In this document: positions 28,783-36,039 of the stretch, piece after piece
Position numbering within the stretch: position 1 is the first letter of the stretch
Layout of the letters: each line of letters opens with the position of its first letter
Source of the DNA: Hahella sp.
GTDB taxonomy: Bacteria; Pseudomonadota; Gammaproteobacteria; Pseudomonadales; Oleiphilaceae
Assembly (NCBI GenBank): GCA_028280065.1
Contig: JANQMN010000103.1
Span: 1-64,000, forward strand
Direction of reading: 5' to 3'
Length of the DNA stretch: 64,000 bases
Position numbers and translations under genes: made by a program
The notes under the pieces: generated by a model
What the model saw: the letters and a program-made list of their open reading frames with translations, nothing else
The model's database searches: none
Told to the model about the DNA's origin: nothing

Positions 28783-29670
28783 ATGGCGGCTCAGCAGAGT
28801 TATTACGTACCGGAACAAAGCAAGTGGCCCATTATCGCGAGCATCGGACTTTTTCTGACCCTGCTGGGGCTCGGCAAGGTTCTGATCGCCAATAGCGCGG
28901 GAGCGGATCCCAGTTTCGGCTGGTGGATGTTCGGCATCGGCTTTGTCATTATGGTCTATATGCTGTTTGGCTGGTTTGGCAATGTTGCCCAGGAAAGCAT
29001 GGCCGGGCTATACAGCGCTCAGATGGACCGTTCCTTCCGCTGGGGAATGAGTTGGTTCATTTTCAGTGAAATAATGTTTTTTGCAGCATTTTTTGGTGCA
29101 CTGTTCTATGCGCGCTTTTTGGCCGTTCCTTGGTTGGCAGGCGAAGGGGACGGGGCGTCGAATGTGCTGCTTTGGCCCGAGTTTCAAAGTGCTTGGCCGC
29201 TGCTGACCAATCCGGATCCGAGTCTTTACCCCGGTCCCAAAGAAGTGATCAGCCCCTGGCAGATTCCGTTGCTTAACACGATGTTGCTGCTGGCTTCCAG
29301 TGTCACCATCACCATTGCCCATCATGCGATCAAGGTTGATAACAGACCTAAAGTGATAAAGTGGTTGGCGGCGACAATCGCCCTGGGTGCTATCTTCATG
29401 GGTTTCCAGATCTATGAGTATATTCACGCTTACCGGGATCTGGATTTGACCCTTGCTTCAGGTATCTACGGCACTACTTTCTTTATGCTGACCGGTTTCC
29501 ACGGTGCGCATGTAACCCTGGGAGCTATCATCCTGTTTGTCATTTTAATGCGTTATCGTCGCGGCCATTTCTCAGGGAAGGAACACTTCGGGTTTGAGGC
29601 CGCCGCCTGGTACTGGCATTTCGTGGATGTTGTGTGGGTATGCCTGTTCGTATTCGTCTATATCATGTAG
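28783..29670 (+). CDS. coxC: Cytochrome c oxidase subunit III
   Basis: A 295-residue protein with seven membrane helices. The second helix pair has FSEIMFFAAFFGALFYARF, including the conserved acidic residue, and the C-terminus has YWHFVDVVWVCLFVFVYIM. The subunit stabilises subunit I. It starts 48 bp after coxA; in many related operons the copper chaperone gene ctaG (cox11) lies between these two, and it is absent here. A strong terminator follows. Confidence 0.95.
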   Translation: MAAQQSYYVPEQSKWPIIASIGLFLTLLGLGKVLIANSAGADPSFGWWMFGIGFVIMVYMLFGWFGNVAQESMAGLYSAQMDRSFRWGMSWFIFSEIMFFAAFFGALFYARFLAVPWLAGEGDGASNVLLWPEFQSAWPLLTNPDPSLYPGPKEVISPWQIPLLNTMLLLASSVTITIAHHAIKVDNRPKVIKWLAATIALGAIFMGFQIYEYIHAYRDLDLTLASGIYGTTFFMLTGFHGAHVTLGAIILFVILMRYRRGHFSGKEHFGFEAAAWYWHFVDVVWVCLFVFVYIM

Positions 29671-29694
29671 CGGGTCTAAGCCATAGGTTATTGA

Positions 29695-29717
29695 GGCCGG
29701 TTGCACCGGCCTTTTTT
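29695..29717 (+). terminator. Intrinsic terminator after coxC
   Basis: GGCCGG and CCGGCC form a stem with a five-base loop, followed by six T. It ends the coxBAC transcript and stands just before the convergent small membrane protein gene. Confidence 0.9.
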
Positions 29718-29732
29718 GTCGTTTTAGCGAGA

Positions 29733-29936
29733 TTAATAGGGGGAGGGGTTCAGGGTCAATTGATCCGTGACTACAAGGATTAGCACCAGGATGACAATTG
29801 CTACCGAAAAGCCGACACGAAAAGATAGCGCTTTGACGGTGCGGGTGCTCGAACTGTCATCCTTAACCATAAAAAACAGGCCGCTAAATAAACTAATGAC
29901 CGCTCCGAGTAGGAGCAAACCGACAACGATTTTCAT
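29733..29936 (-). CDS. Twin-transmembrane protein (DUF2909)
   Basis: A 67-residue protein with two hydrophobic helices (about 3-23 and 42-60) joined by a polar loop DDSSSTRTVKALSFRVG. Small twin-transmembrane proteins of this kind sit on the opposite strand inside cytochrome oxidase loci of Pseudomonas-like bacteria, as here between coxC and SURF1. Function unknown; a link to oxidase assembly is inferred from position. Confidence 0.8.
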   Translation of the reverse strand: MKIVVGLLLLGAVISLFSGLFFMVKDDSSSTRTVKALSFRVGFSVAIVILVLILVVTDQLTLNPSPY

Positions 29937-30055
29937 AACATATGTTCTTTTTGTATTTAACTCTGCGGAAGGTTCTATTGGTAACTACTCGAACTATACC
30001 AGTTTGTTCATGCCATGGCCTGGTTAAATACCGCATCCTGGGGTAAATCGGTGCT

Positions 30056-30772
30056 ATGAAGTTATTGTTGTTGGGCATTTGCCTGTTGCCCCTGCTGGTG
30101 GGAATGGGTATCTGGCAACTGCAGCGTGCGGAACACAAACAACAGGCGCTGGATGCAGTGGCTGAGACGCTGCGCAGCCAGCCTCTGGAATGGGAGCAGT
30201 TAAATGCCGGCGCAGACAGATACAGAAAGGCCCAATTGGAGGGAAGCTACCTGCAAAATGCAGACTGGCTGGTGGACAACCAGACATTTAGGGGTAGATT
30301 CGGTTATCGCGTTGTCACCCCCTTTTGTTTGGGGCAACGTTGCATGCTGGTTGACCGAGGCTGGATTGCCGGCAACCTCAACCGTGATATTCTCCCTGAA
30401 ATCAACACCCCGGAGGGGCTGTTGAGGCTTAGCGGCAGTTTGGATTTGCCGATGCAAAACCCATTGGATATCGGCAATGAACCGGTGAACACCAGCCCCT
30501 TTAGGGTGCAGGAACTGATAACCGAGGAGATTGCCCAGAAGCATCAGATTGCATTATCCCCATGGATCATGCGGCTAGATCAGGATCAGGCCGGACATTA
30601 TCAGGTGGTCTGGCAACCGGTCGTGGTGGGACCGGAAAAACATTGGGGTTATGCGGTGCAATGGTTCGCCATGGCCGTTACCCTGGTGATATTGCTGGTT
30701 TACGTTTATCGTAGGCAGCTCAAAAACATATTTAAAAGTAGGATTGTTGACAGCATAAGATGGAAGATTTAG
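30056..30772 (+). CDS. SURF1 family oxidase assembly protein
   Basis: A 238-residue protein with one membrane helix at each end (about 3-17 and 205-223) and a periplasmic domain between. GIWQLQRAEHKQQAL, FRGRFGYRVVTPF and MLVDRGWI are SURF1 hallmarks. SURF1 helps insert heme a into subunit I, so its presence implies an a-type heme at least ancestrally. It overlaps the next gene by 13 bp. Confidence 0.9.
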   Translation: MKLLLLGICLLPLLVGMGIWQLQRAEHKQQALDAVAETLRSQPLEWEQLNAGADRYRKAQLEGSYLQNADWLVDNQTFRGRFGYRVVTPFCLGQRCMLVDRGWIAGNLNRDILPEINTPEGLLRLSGSLDLPMQNPLDIGNEPVNTSPFRVQELITEEIAQKHQIALSPWIMRLDQDQAGHYQVVWQPVVVGPEKHWGYAVQWFAMAVTLVILLVYVYRRQLKNIFKSRIVDSIRWKI

Positions 30773-31386
30773 GGCAAGAACGAGTAGAACCGGCTCCTGG
30801 CAGTGGCCGCATGAAGCTGATAGTTATCATCATGCTTTCCGCCGCGCCGGTCATTATTGCGGCGGTGATGTATTTTGGCAATGTCGGTGTTCCTTCAAGC
30901 ACCACCAACAAAGGCCATTTGATTATTCCCCCGGTCTCTGAAGACTTGCTTGGCGTGCATCCGCTGCAGCAACAGGAAGCGACTTTCCAACAACTGGACG
31001 GAAACCACAAATGGTTGATTTTAGTCGTGGGAGACAGTCCTTGCGAAGCTGCCTGTCAGCAGGCGTTGTATATTTCCAGGCAGGTTAATATCGCCCTTGG
31101 CAAGAATGCGGAACGGGTTAGCCGGCTGCTGGTCACTACCCATCAGGATTCCGGATTGCAAAGTCTGCTTCCCGAGCACCCCGGATTAGTGATTCAGGAT
31201 GTCTCCCAAGAACAGGTGAACCGGATGATTGAAACGGTTGCTGAACACGATGTGCTGCTGGAAAGCTATGATTTGCTGCTTATGGATCCCCTTGGCAATA
31301 TTATGATGCACTACGGTTGGCGGCAGGAAGGACGGGATTTGCTTGACGACTTAAAGCGACTTCTAAAAGTATCCAAGATTGGTTAG
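30760..31386 (+). CDS. Cox-operon membrane-anchored thioredoxin-like protein with CxxxC motif
   Basis: A 208-residue protein with one N-terminal membrane helix (about 19-40) and an extracytoplasmic domain. WLILVVGDSPCEAACQQALY places a CxxxC pair after a beta strand, as in SCO copper chaperones (CPDVC); the end LLLMDPLGNIMMHYGW also resembles the SCO/thioredoxin fold. The family occurs between SURF1 and ctaA in related oxidase loci, usually annotated as hypothetical. A copper or thiol-redox role in CuA assembly is inferred. It overlaps SURF1 by 13 bp, so translation is probably coupled. Confidence 0.78.
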   Translation: MEDLGQERVEPAPGSGRMKLIVIIMLSAAPVIIAAVMYFGNVGVPSSTTNKGHLIIPPVSEDLLGVHPLQQQEATFQQLDGNHKWLILVVGDSPCEAACQQALYISRQVNIALGKNAERVSRLLVTTHQDSGLQSLLPEHPGLVIQDVSQEQVNRMIETVAEHDVLLESYDLLLMDPLGNIMMHYGWRQEGRDLLDDLKRLLKVSKIG

Positions 31387-31431
31387 AGTAAACGCTCTAG
31401 CCGTACCGGTTTGCTTTTTGCATTATGGTAA

Positions 31432-31647
31432 GCGGGAAAATCGACTATAGTAAGACCATTGGTGGCTGGTGTCGGCTTGTTGCTGGCGCTGCAAATTGGC
31501 TTGGGGATTACCAATGTGATAGCCCCGGTATCTCTTAGCATTGCGGTAGCTCACAATATTTTCACGGCCTTCCTGCTAGGAGGACTGGTGTGTCTGGCTT
31601 ATGTAATCTGGACATCCAAACAGATCGATACGGGAGAAAAACAATAA
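31432..31647 (+). pseudogene. ctaA: Heme A synthase CtaA (COX15) remnant, last two membrane helices only
   Basis: The frame after a TAA at 31429 encodes about 70 residues ending at the ctaB start. VGLLLALQIGLGITNV and [17 protein letters not shown] match the seventh and eighth helices of heme A synthase, including one of the four heme-ligand histidines (VAHN). The family is about 330-370 residues with eight helices, so roughly four fifths is missing, and only 45 bp separate this frame from the previous gene's stop. The only initiation codon is a TTG at 31459. The stop overlaps the ctaB ATG (TAATG), preserving the ancestral ctaA-ctaB junction. I read it as a deletion remnant; a short expressed peptide cannot be excluded. 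Confidence 0.75.
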
Positions 31648-32543
31648 TGAAAGCAGCCCTTATCTCGGTAGAGAAAGCAAGTTGGAAAGATTACCTGGAA
31701 CTTTGTAAACCACGGGTGGTCGCGCTCATGATGCTGACTGCCGTGGTCGGTATGTTATTGGCGACAGAGTCCGGAATACCCTGGAATGCCCTGCTTTGGG
31801 GGAACCTCGGTATTGCACTGATGGCGGGTTCCGCCGCTGCCATCAATCATATCGTCGACCAACGAATTGATGCGGTGATGGCGAGAACCCGTAAACGCCC
31901 CATTGTTCAGGGACGGGTAGAGCCGTTGCATGCGTTACTGTTTGCCTTTGTTTTGGCGATCGTTGGAATGGTGCTGTTGAGCTGGTTGGTCAATCCACTG
32001 ACTGCCTGGCTGACCTTGGCGTCATTGATCGGCTATGCTGTAATTTATACGCTGTTCTTGAAACGCGCTACACCGCAAAATATTGTATTGGGCGGTTTGG
32101 CCGGTGCGGCACCGCCGCTTCTTGGATGGACAGCGGTAACCAACAGCATTGACGGCCATGCATTGCTTCTGGTGTTAATTATTTTCGCCTGGACACCGCC
32201 GCATTTTTGGGCACTGGCGGTGCACCGTAAGGAAGAATATGCCAAAGCTGAAATTCCCATGCTGCCGGTAACGCACGGCGAGCGCTATACCAAACTACAT
32301 ATTCTGCTCTATACCTTTATGCTATTTGCTGTAACCCTGCTGCCATTTATCAGTGGCATGAGCGGATGGATTTATTTGATTTCCGCCGTCGCGTTAGGTT
32401 TACGCTTTATCGATTGGGCCATCGCGATGTGGCGGGATTCACGTCCGCATTCGGCCATTAAGACCTTTAAGTTTTCCATCACCTATTTGATGTTGCTGTT
32501 TGTCGCTTTGCTGGCAGATCACTATATTCCGATTAGTTTTTAA
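31647..32543 (+). CDS. ctaB: Protoheme IX farnesyltransferase (heme O synthase)
   Basis: A 298-residue UbiA-family prenyltransferase with about eight or nine membrane helices. The first aspartate-rich motif is [19 protein letters not shown], and the second region is [18 protein letters not shown]. It converts heme B to heme O, which CtaA would convert to heme A. The ATG overlaps the stop of the ctaA remnant and follows GGGAGAAAAACA. With ctaA broken, heme A must be made by another copy elsewhere, or the oxidase may carry heme O. Confidence 0.93.
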   Translation: MKAALISVEKASWKDYLELCKPRVVALMMLTAVVGMLLATESGIPWNALLWGNLGIALMAGSAAAINHIVDQRIDAVMARTRKRPIVQGRVEPLHALLFAFVLAIVGMVLLSWLVNPLTAWLTLASLIGYAVIYTLFLKRATPQNIVLGGLAGAAPPLLGWTAVTNSIDGHALLLVLIIFAWTPPHFWALAVHRKEEYAKAEIPMLPVTHGERYTKLHILLYTFMLFAVTLLPFISGMSGWIYLISAVALGLRFIDWAIAMWRDSRPHSAIKTFKFSITYLMLLFVALLADHYIPISF

Positions 32544-32820
32544 CTAGTATGAGCTGCCAGTACCCGACATCGATCCATTGATTGAATTTATTTCCTACTT
32601 GGGCGAAGTGCGCCACTTTTTCCATACCCAGTTTTTCGTGCAGAGCCACACTAGCCGGATTGGGTAAGGCGATACCGCCAATGGTCGAATGAAACCCGCG
32701 CTCCCGAACGGCTGCAATCAATCTGCCATAGAGTGCGCTGCCAAATCCCTGACCCTTGGTGTGTTCCGCAAAATACAGAGTGGATTCGGCGGAAATACCG
32801 TTGATCTCAAATCGAATTTC
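32533..32820 (-). pseudogene. Truncated GNAT acetyltransferase (phosphinothricin-acetyltransferase-like)
   Basis: The C-terminal half of a GNAT enzyme: the frame begins right after a TAA (32821-32823), runs through LYFAEHTKGQGFGSALYG (acetyl-CoA loop) and GGIALPNPASVALHEKLGM, and ends in NKFNQWIDVGYWQL, which is the usual end of phosphinothricin-type acetyltransferases. The N-terminal half is missing, and no ATG start with a ribosome-binding site is present. It overlaps the end of ctaB by 11 bp. In many related loci a SCO gene lies after ctaB. Confidence 0.7.
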
Positions 32821-32947
32821 TTATCAGTTCCATCAGAATTATAGAGGGTGATAAAAAGTCATTGACCTGACGATAACTGCACACTTTAGAGTCCGTTTCG
32901 GCGGTTGCATGGGACAGCCGTTGTTAAACCAATGAAGGAGTTAAAAG

Positions 32948-33130
32948 ATGCAAGTATCCAGCATGACAAAAGACCAGTGGGTGGAGTTGTTTCAAGTGAT
33001 CGGTCTGACTGAAGCAAAGATGACGCAATGGCATCAGGAGTTCGAGAAGCGCTACCCCCAGCAGCACCAGGCCTTTTTGGAATGGTTGCAACTGCCGGAA
33101 GGAGAGGTTAGTAGAATACGTAAACTATAA
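32948..33130 (+). CDS. Small conserved helical protein
   Basis: A 60-residue protein with an excellent ribosome-binding site (GAAGGAGTTAAAAG before the ATG). The pattern WVELFQVIGLTEAKMTQWH followed by HQAFLEWLQLP resembles a short C-terminal domain I have seen attached to some MerR-type regulators and also standing alone. There is no DNA-binding part here. A strong plus-strand terminator at 33202-33234 probably ends its transcript. Function unknown. Confidence 0.65.
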   Translation: MQVSSMTKDQWVELFQVIGLTEAKMTQWHQEFEKRYPQQHQAFLEWLQLPEGEVSRIRKL

Positions 33131-33149
33131 ATAAGTTGAATTGTACAAA

Positions 33150-33350
33150 CTAGAACGAAGCCCATAAGAATAGGAAGGTATTACAAGGAAGATAAAATGG
33201 AGAGTCGTCCCGGGAGAACTCCCGGGACTCTTTTCGAAGTTGACGCTTTGCCGCTGTGCGTTTGGCGCTATTGGATTTCTCATGTACGCCTCCTTTCCGC
33301 ATGAGCGGGTTTAGCGCGTGATGGTTGCGTGGTTTAAATGAAACTTTCAT
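33150..33350 (-). CDS. Small basic protein downstream of the RtcB locus
   Basis: A 66-residue protein. Residues 1-45 are very basic (LMRKGGVHEKSNSAKRTAAK, then RQLRKE), consistent with nucleic-acid or ribosome binding, and resemble small basic proteins with a GxHxKSxxAxR motif found in other gammaproteobacteria; I cannot name the family. TAGGAAAACACT precedes the ATG. The last third is hydrophobic and is encoded across a strong hairpin (33202-33230), so the C-terminus is unusual and may be a read-through extension of a shorter ancestral protein. It follows the 311-residue gene by 48 bp on the same strand. Confidence 0.55.
   Translation of the reverse strand: MKVSFKPRNHHALNPLMRKGGVHEKSNSAKRTAAKRQLRKESREFSRDDSPFYLPCNTFLFLWASF
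33202..33234 (+). terminator. Strong hairpin terminator
   Basis: A 12-bp stem (GAGT-CCCGGGAG with a three-base bulge, pairing with CTCCCGGGACTC) is followed by TTTT on the plus strand. It probably ends the transcript of the gene at 32948-33130. It lies inside the 3' part of the opposite-strand ORF at 33150-33350. Confidence 0.7.
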
Positions 33351-33398
33351 AGTGTTTTCCTAATCTTTGTTGACATGTGGTTGTTGTCTCTGTCGAGC

Positions 33399-34334
33399 CT
33401 AAATTTCGAGTACAAACCATGATGGTTTTTTCAGTTTTTTCCATAGTCTTTTTACCTCTTTGTGTTTGACCACAAACTGTGGTCCCTTTTCCGTTGTGCG
33501 GAAACAGAATTTTTTCGGCAGATCTGTGTAAAGCGATTTTGGCGGTCCGCTACCTTCTATATGTTTAAGTGCTTTGCCTGTCTCATACTGATGGTAGAAG
33601 ATGGTGCCAAATCCCAATTCATCGCGGATGAAATTCAGTGTCGCCGTAAGCATTGCCTCGGACCAGACTTTCAAATAAGGCATTAGTACTTTTCGGTAGT
33701 AATACAGCATACCGTTAGTATCGACTTCACATCCCCAAACTCGAAAACTGCCTTGTTTCGACTTTTTCGCCTGAAGTGCGTCACTAAAGGCCTCTTTAGC
33801 CTCACGCAGCCAATCAGTTTGAATTTCCTCAATCAATGCCACGCCCTCATCAAAGCAAAGATCTATTCTTGCCCACCCTAGTGTATTGCGTCTGCCTGCG
33901 TGAATCGGGTGACTGAAAAATTTGAAATGATCAAAATCCTTTCCTAGTGAACACCGATAATGATGGTCATGCTGGTTACTGAAGTTCATATGTAACACCA
34001 GATTCCAGCCTGGCGTGGAGGTTTGATTCCAGTGAAAATCGCTCCCTCCCCATTTATCGACGGTCAATACAAAGGGCGTCACCATCGTTGGCCATAGATT
34101 GGCAAACTCAGCGGAGCACAGTGGACGATTTCCTGCCCGGCTAATGACGGGTTGGCAAACCGGTTTGTTCACAAGTTTGGAAAATCTGCCGCGCTTCAGC
34201 TCGCTGACTGTTTGAGGAATACGCCCCAGTTCTTTTTCCAGCAGATACACCGCATATCGATCTCGGTAATACCAGAATAACGTGCGTTCCTTAGGCAGAC
34301 ATGCCAGCACCTCTTGTACTAAATGTAGCTTCAT
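33399..34334 (-). CDS. Unrecognised RtcB-linked protein with EEIQTDW motif
   Basis: A 311-residue soluble protein I cannot assign. Visible features: a basic, aromatic N-terminal helix (FWYYRDRYAVYLLEKELG), a histidine-rich stretch HMNFSNQHDHHY (115-126), a central LIEEIQTDWLREAK (168-180), then an amphipathic helix LKVWSEAMLTATLNFIRDELG and SGPPKSLYTDLPKKF, with a basic tail. The E-(E/V)-IQ-(T/S)-DW followed by W-x-E recalls a domain common in large phage polyvalent proteins, but that comparison is from memory. It lies between rtcB and a small basic ORF, overlaps the 42-residue ORF by 44 bp, and shares their strand, so a role with RtcB in RNA repair or in sensing RNA damage is a reasonable inference. 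Confidence 0.65.
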   Translation of the reverse strand: MKLHLVQEVLACLPKERTLFWYYRDRYAVYLLEKELGRIPQTVSELKRGRFSKLVNKPVCQPVISRAGNRPLCSAEFANLWPTMVTPFVLTVDKWGGSDFHWNQTSTPGWNLVLHMNFSNQHDHHYRCSLGKDFDHFKFFSHPIHAGRRNTLGWARIDLCFDEGVALIEEIQTDWLREAKEAFSDALQAKKSKQGSFRVWGCEVDTNGMLYYYRKVLMPYLKVWSEAMLTATLNFIRDELGFGTIFYHQYETGKALKHIEGSGPPKSLYTDLPKKFCFRTTEKGPQFVVKHKEVKRLWKKLKKPSWFVLEI

Positions 34335-34419
34335 TGTTCTTAAACCTGTGTTGAATATGGCGAATCAACCTGTTAACAAGATCAAACTGTATTTCGGCTG
34401 CTAATTTTTCTTTACTCAT
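34291..34419 (-). CDS. 42-residue ORF between rtcB and the EEIQTDW gene
   Basis: ATG at 34419 has GGAG six bases upstream. The encoded peptide begins MSKEKLAAEIQFDLVNRLI and is amphipathic and basic (RHIQHRFKNNE). It begins 28 bp after rtcB and its 3' part overlaps the start of the 311-residue gene in another frame. The next gene has no clear ribosome-binding site of its own, so this ORF may couple its translation. Family unknown. Confidence 0.45.
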   Translation of the reverse strand: MSKEKLAAEIQFDLVNRLIRHIQHRFKNNEATFSTRGAGMSA

Positions 34420-34446
34420 TAACATCTCCAAATTGCATGGTGGCGT

Positions 34447-35655
34447 TTATCCTTTTACGCAAAGCACCTGTTTAAGTTCGTGTTCGACCTCTACCAAACC
34501 TCTTTGGTGTTCCATGACTTGATCGATGTCCTTGTAGGCACCGGGGATTTCATCCAGTACTCCCTTGTCTTTTCTGCATTCAACACCGTTAGTTTGGGTA
34601 ACCAGATCCTGACGGCTGAACTTCTGTACAGCTGCAGCGCGACTCATCTTTCTTCCGGCGCCATGGGAGCAGGAACAGAAGGATTCCGGATTACCTTTGC
34701 CTTTCACAATGTAGGATTTAGCCCCCATACTGCCGGGGATAATCCCTAACTGACCGTCCCTGGCGCTTATGGCGCCCTTGCGGGTAACGTAGACATCCGC
34801 ACCATAGTGCTGTTCTTTTTGCACATAGTTGTGATGGCAATTAATGGCCTCGCAAGTCAGTGTGAACTCCGGCAGATGCGGGGCAATTGCACGCAACACC
34901 AGATTAAGCATCTCCTGGCGATTGACCCGCGCGTAATCCTGCGCCCAGTTTACGGCGTCAACGTAGTCACTGAAATGCCGGCTGCCTTCCTGAAAATAGG
35001 CCAGATTCTTATCGGGCAAATTTGCTTGATGCCGGGCCATGTCTTTTCTAGCAAGCTCGATAAAGTAACGTCCAAGGGCATTGCCTATTCCGCGGCTCCC
35101 GGAATGCAGCATGATCCACACGTCCTGATGCTGATCGATACAGATCTCAATAAAGTGATTGCCGCTACCCAATGTACCCAGTTGGCGAAGCCAGGTATCT
35201 CTTGGCCGGCGCAGCATCTTGTTCAGTTTTACATGCTTGTCCAGCAATTGATCAGCACCTTTAGCAAGTTCCTTGGCTGCCGAATGTCTTGCAGAAATCA
35301 ATTTATGTGCCGCATTTCCCACTGGAACTGCCCGCTCTATTTCACCGCGAAGCGACCTGAGACTATCCGGTAATTGATTGCTTTTCAGCGATAATCTCAC
35401 TGCATTCATCCCACACCCGATATCCACTCCTACCGCGGCAGGTATGATGGCGGATTTGGTGGGAATAACTGAACCGACAGTCGCCCCAATACCCACGTGC
35501 ACATCCGGCATCGCCGCTATGTGCGAATGGATAATTGGCAACTGCGCCAGACTCTTAAGCTGCGCCAAGGCGCGGTAATCGATATCGGCTGTATAGATCT
35601 TTACCGGGCTGCTGCCGTTATCTCTCGATTTATTTAATTCTATGTAAACTGGCAT
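34447..35655 (-). CDS. rtcB: RNA-splicing ligase RtcB
   Basis: A 402-residue ligase, close to E. coli RtcB (408). Metal and catalytic residues are intact: GVDIGCGMNAVRL (metal-binding Cys), TLGSGNHFIEI, HSGSRGIGN, NCHHNYVQKEQHYG, and the guanylylated His in CSHGAGRKMSR. RtcB joins 2',3'-cyclic phosphate or 3'-phosphate RNA ends to 5'-OH ends using GTP and manganese. No rtcA, rtcR, archease or prfH gene is next to it, so this is not the usual rtcBA arrangement. Instead two ORFs of unknown function follow and a likely noncoding RNA precedes it. Confidence 0.95.
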   Translation of the reverse strand: MPVYIELNKSRDNGSSPVKIYTADIDYRALAQLKSLAQLPIIHSHIAAMPDVHVGIGATVGSVIPTKSAIIPAAVGVDIGCGMNAVRLSLKSNQLPDSLRSLRGEIERAVPVGNAAHKLISARHSAAKELAKGADQLLDKHVKLNKMLRRPRDTWLRQLGTLGSGNHFIEICIDQHQDVWIMLHSGSRGIGNALGRYFIELARKDMARHQANLPDKNLAYFQEGSRHFSDYVDAVNWAQDYARVNRQEMLNLVLRAIAPHLPEFTLTCEAINCHHNYVQKEQHYGADVYVTRKGAISARDGQLGIIPGSMGAKSYIVKGKGNPESFCSCSHGAGRKMSRAAAVQKFSRQDLVTQTNGVECRKDKGVLDEIPGAYKDIDQVMEHQRGLVEVEHELKQVLCVKG

Positions 35656-35695
35656 GACTAAAACCTACTGTTGGCGATCGGCCGGCGCGGTCTGT

Positions 35696-35714
35696 CTAGA
35701 GCGTTGCGCTCTAG
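35696..35714. promoter_or_regulatory. Palindromic site in the rtcB leader
   Basis: CTAGAGCG and CGCTCTAG form a perfect 8-bp dyad with a three-base centre, about 40 bp upstream of the rtcB ATG. It could be an operator or an RNA hairpin. A related partial copy (TAGAG and CGCTCTAG) lies at 31384-31400, between the CxxxC gene and the ctaA remnant. Confidence 0.4.
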
Positions 35715-35833
35715 TTAATATGGATTCACAGGCGCACGACACCCTGATCTGGGTGCGACCAAATCGCTATGCCCTAACGGGCCGTTTGAGTGCCTTTAAA
35801 AAGAGATAGGGTTGCTTCCATAACCGGAAACGA

Positions 35834-36033
35834 AAAAGCCCTGACAGATTAATCGGTCAGGGCTTCGTCGGGATTCCTGACTCGAAAGGCACTCGCTTTG
35901 CCTCTCAAGCCAAAACACTTGAAAGGCGCTATCGAAACTCGTTTGTTTGTTGATAAAGCACTTCCAAATGTCTCCTGTAAACTTGCTGATTAGCGTAGAC
36001 CCTTCCTAATGAGTCGGGGCCGTAGATGATGGG
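35834..36033 (-). ncRNA. Candidate ~200-nt structured RNA upstream of rtcB
   Basis: A minus-strand promoter (TTGCAA, 16 bp, TATGAT) would start transcription near 36033. An intrinsic terminator ends it at 35834-35865: AAGCCCTGAC pairs with GTCAGGGCTT around a 10-base loop, followed by T residues on the minus strand only. Between them a 10-bp hairpin at 35900-35927 has one non-Watson-Crick pair that is an allowed U-G wobble in the minus-strand RNA but a C-A mismatch in the plus strand, which supports minus-strand transcription. No start codon with a usable frame and site exists. Alternatives are an attenuated 5' leader of rtcB or an RNA that RtcB or its partners act on. I recognise no known RNA family; a YrlA-like Y RNA was considered but no tRNA-like module is visible. 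Confidence 0.45.
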
Positions 36034-36039
36034 GAAAGG

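Noticed and set aside
31384..31400. Inverted repeat as the end of an insertion sequence
   Set aside because: No transposase remnant or target duplication is visible around it.
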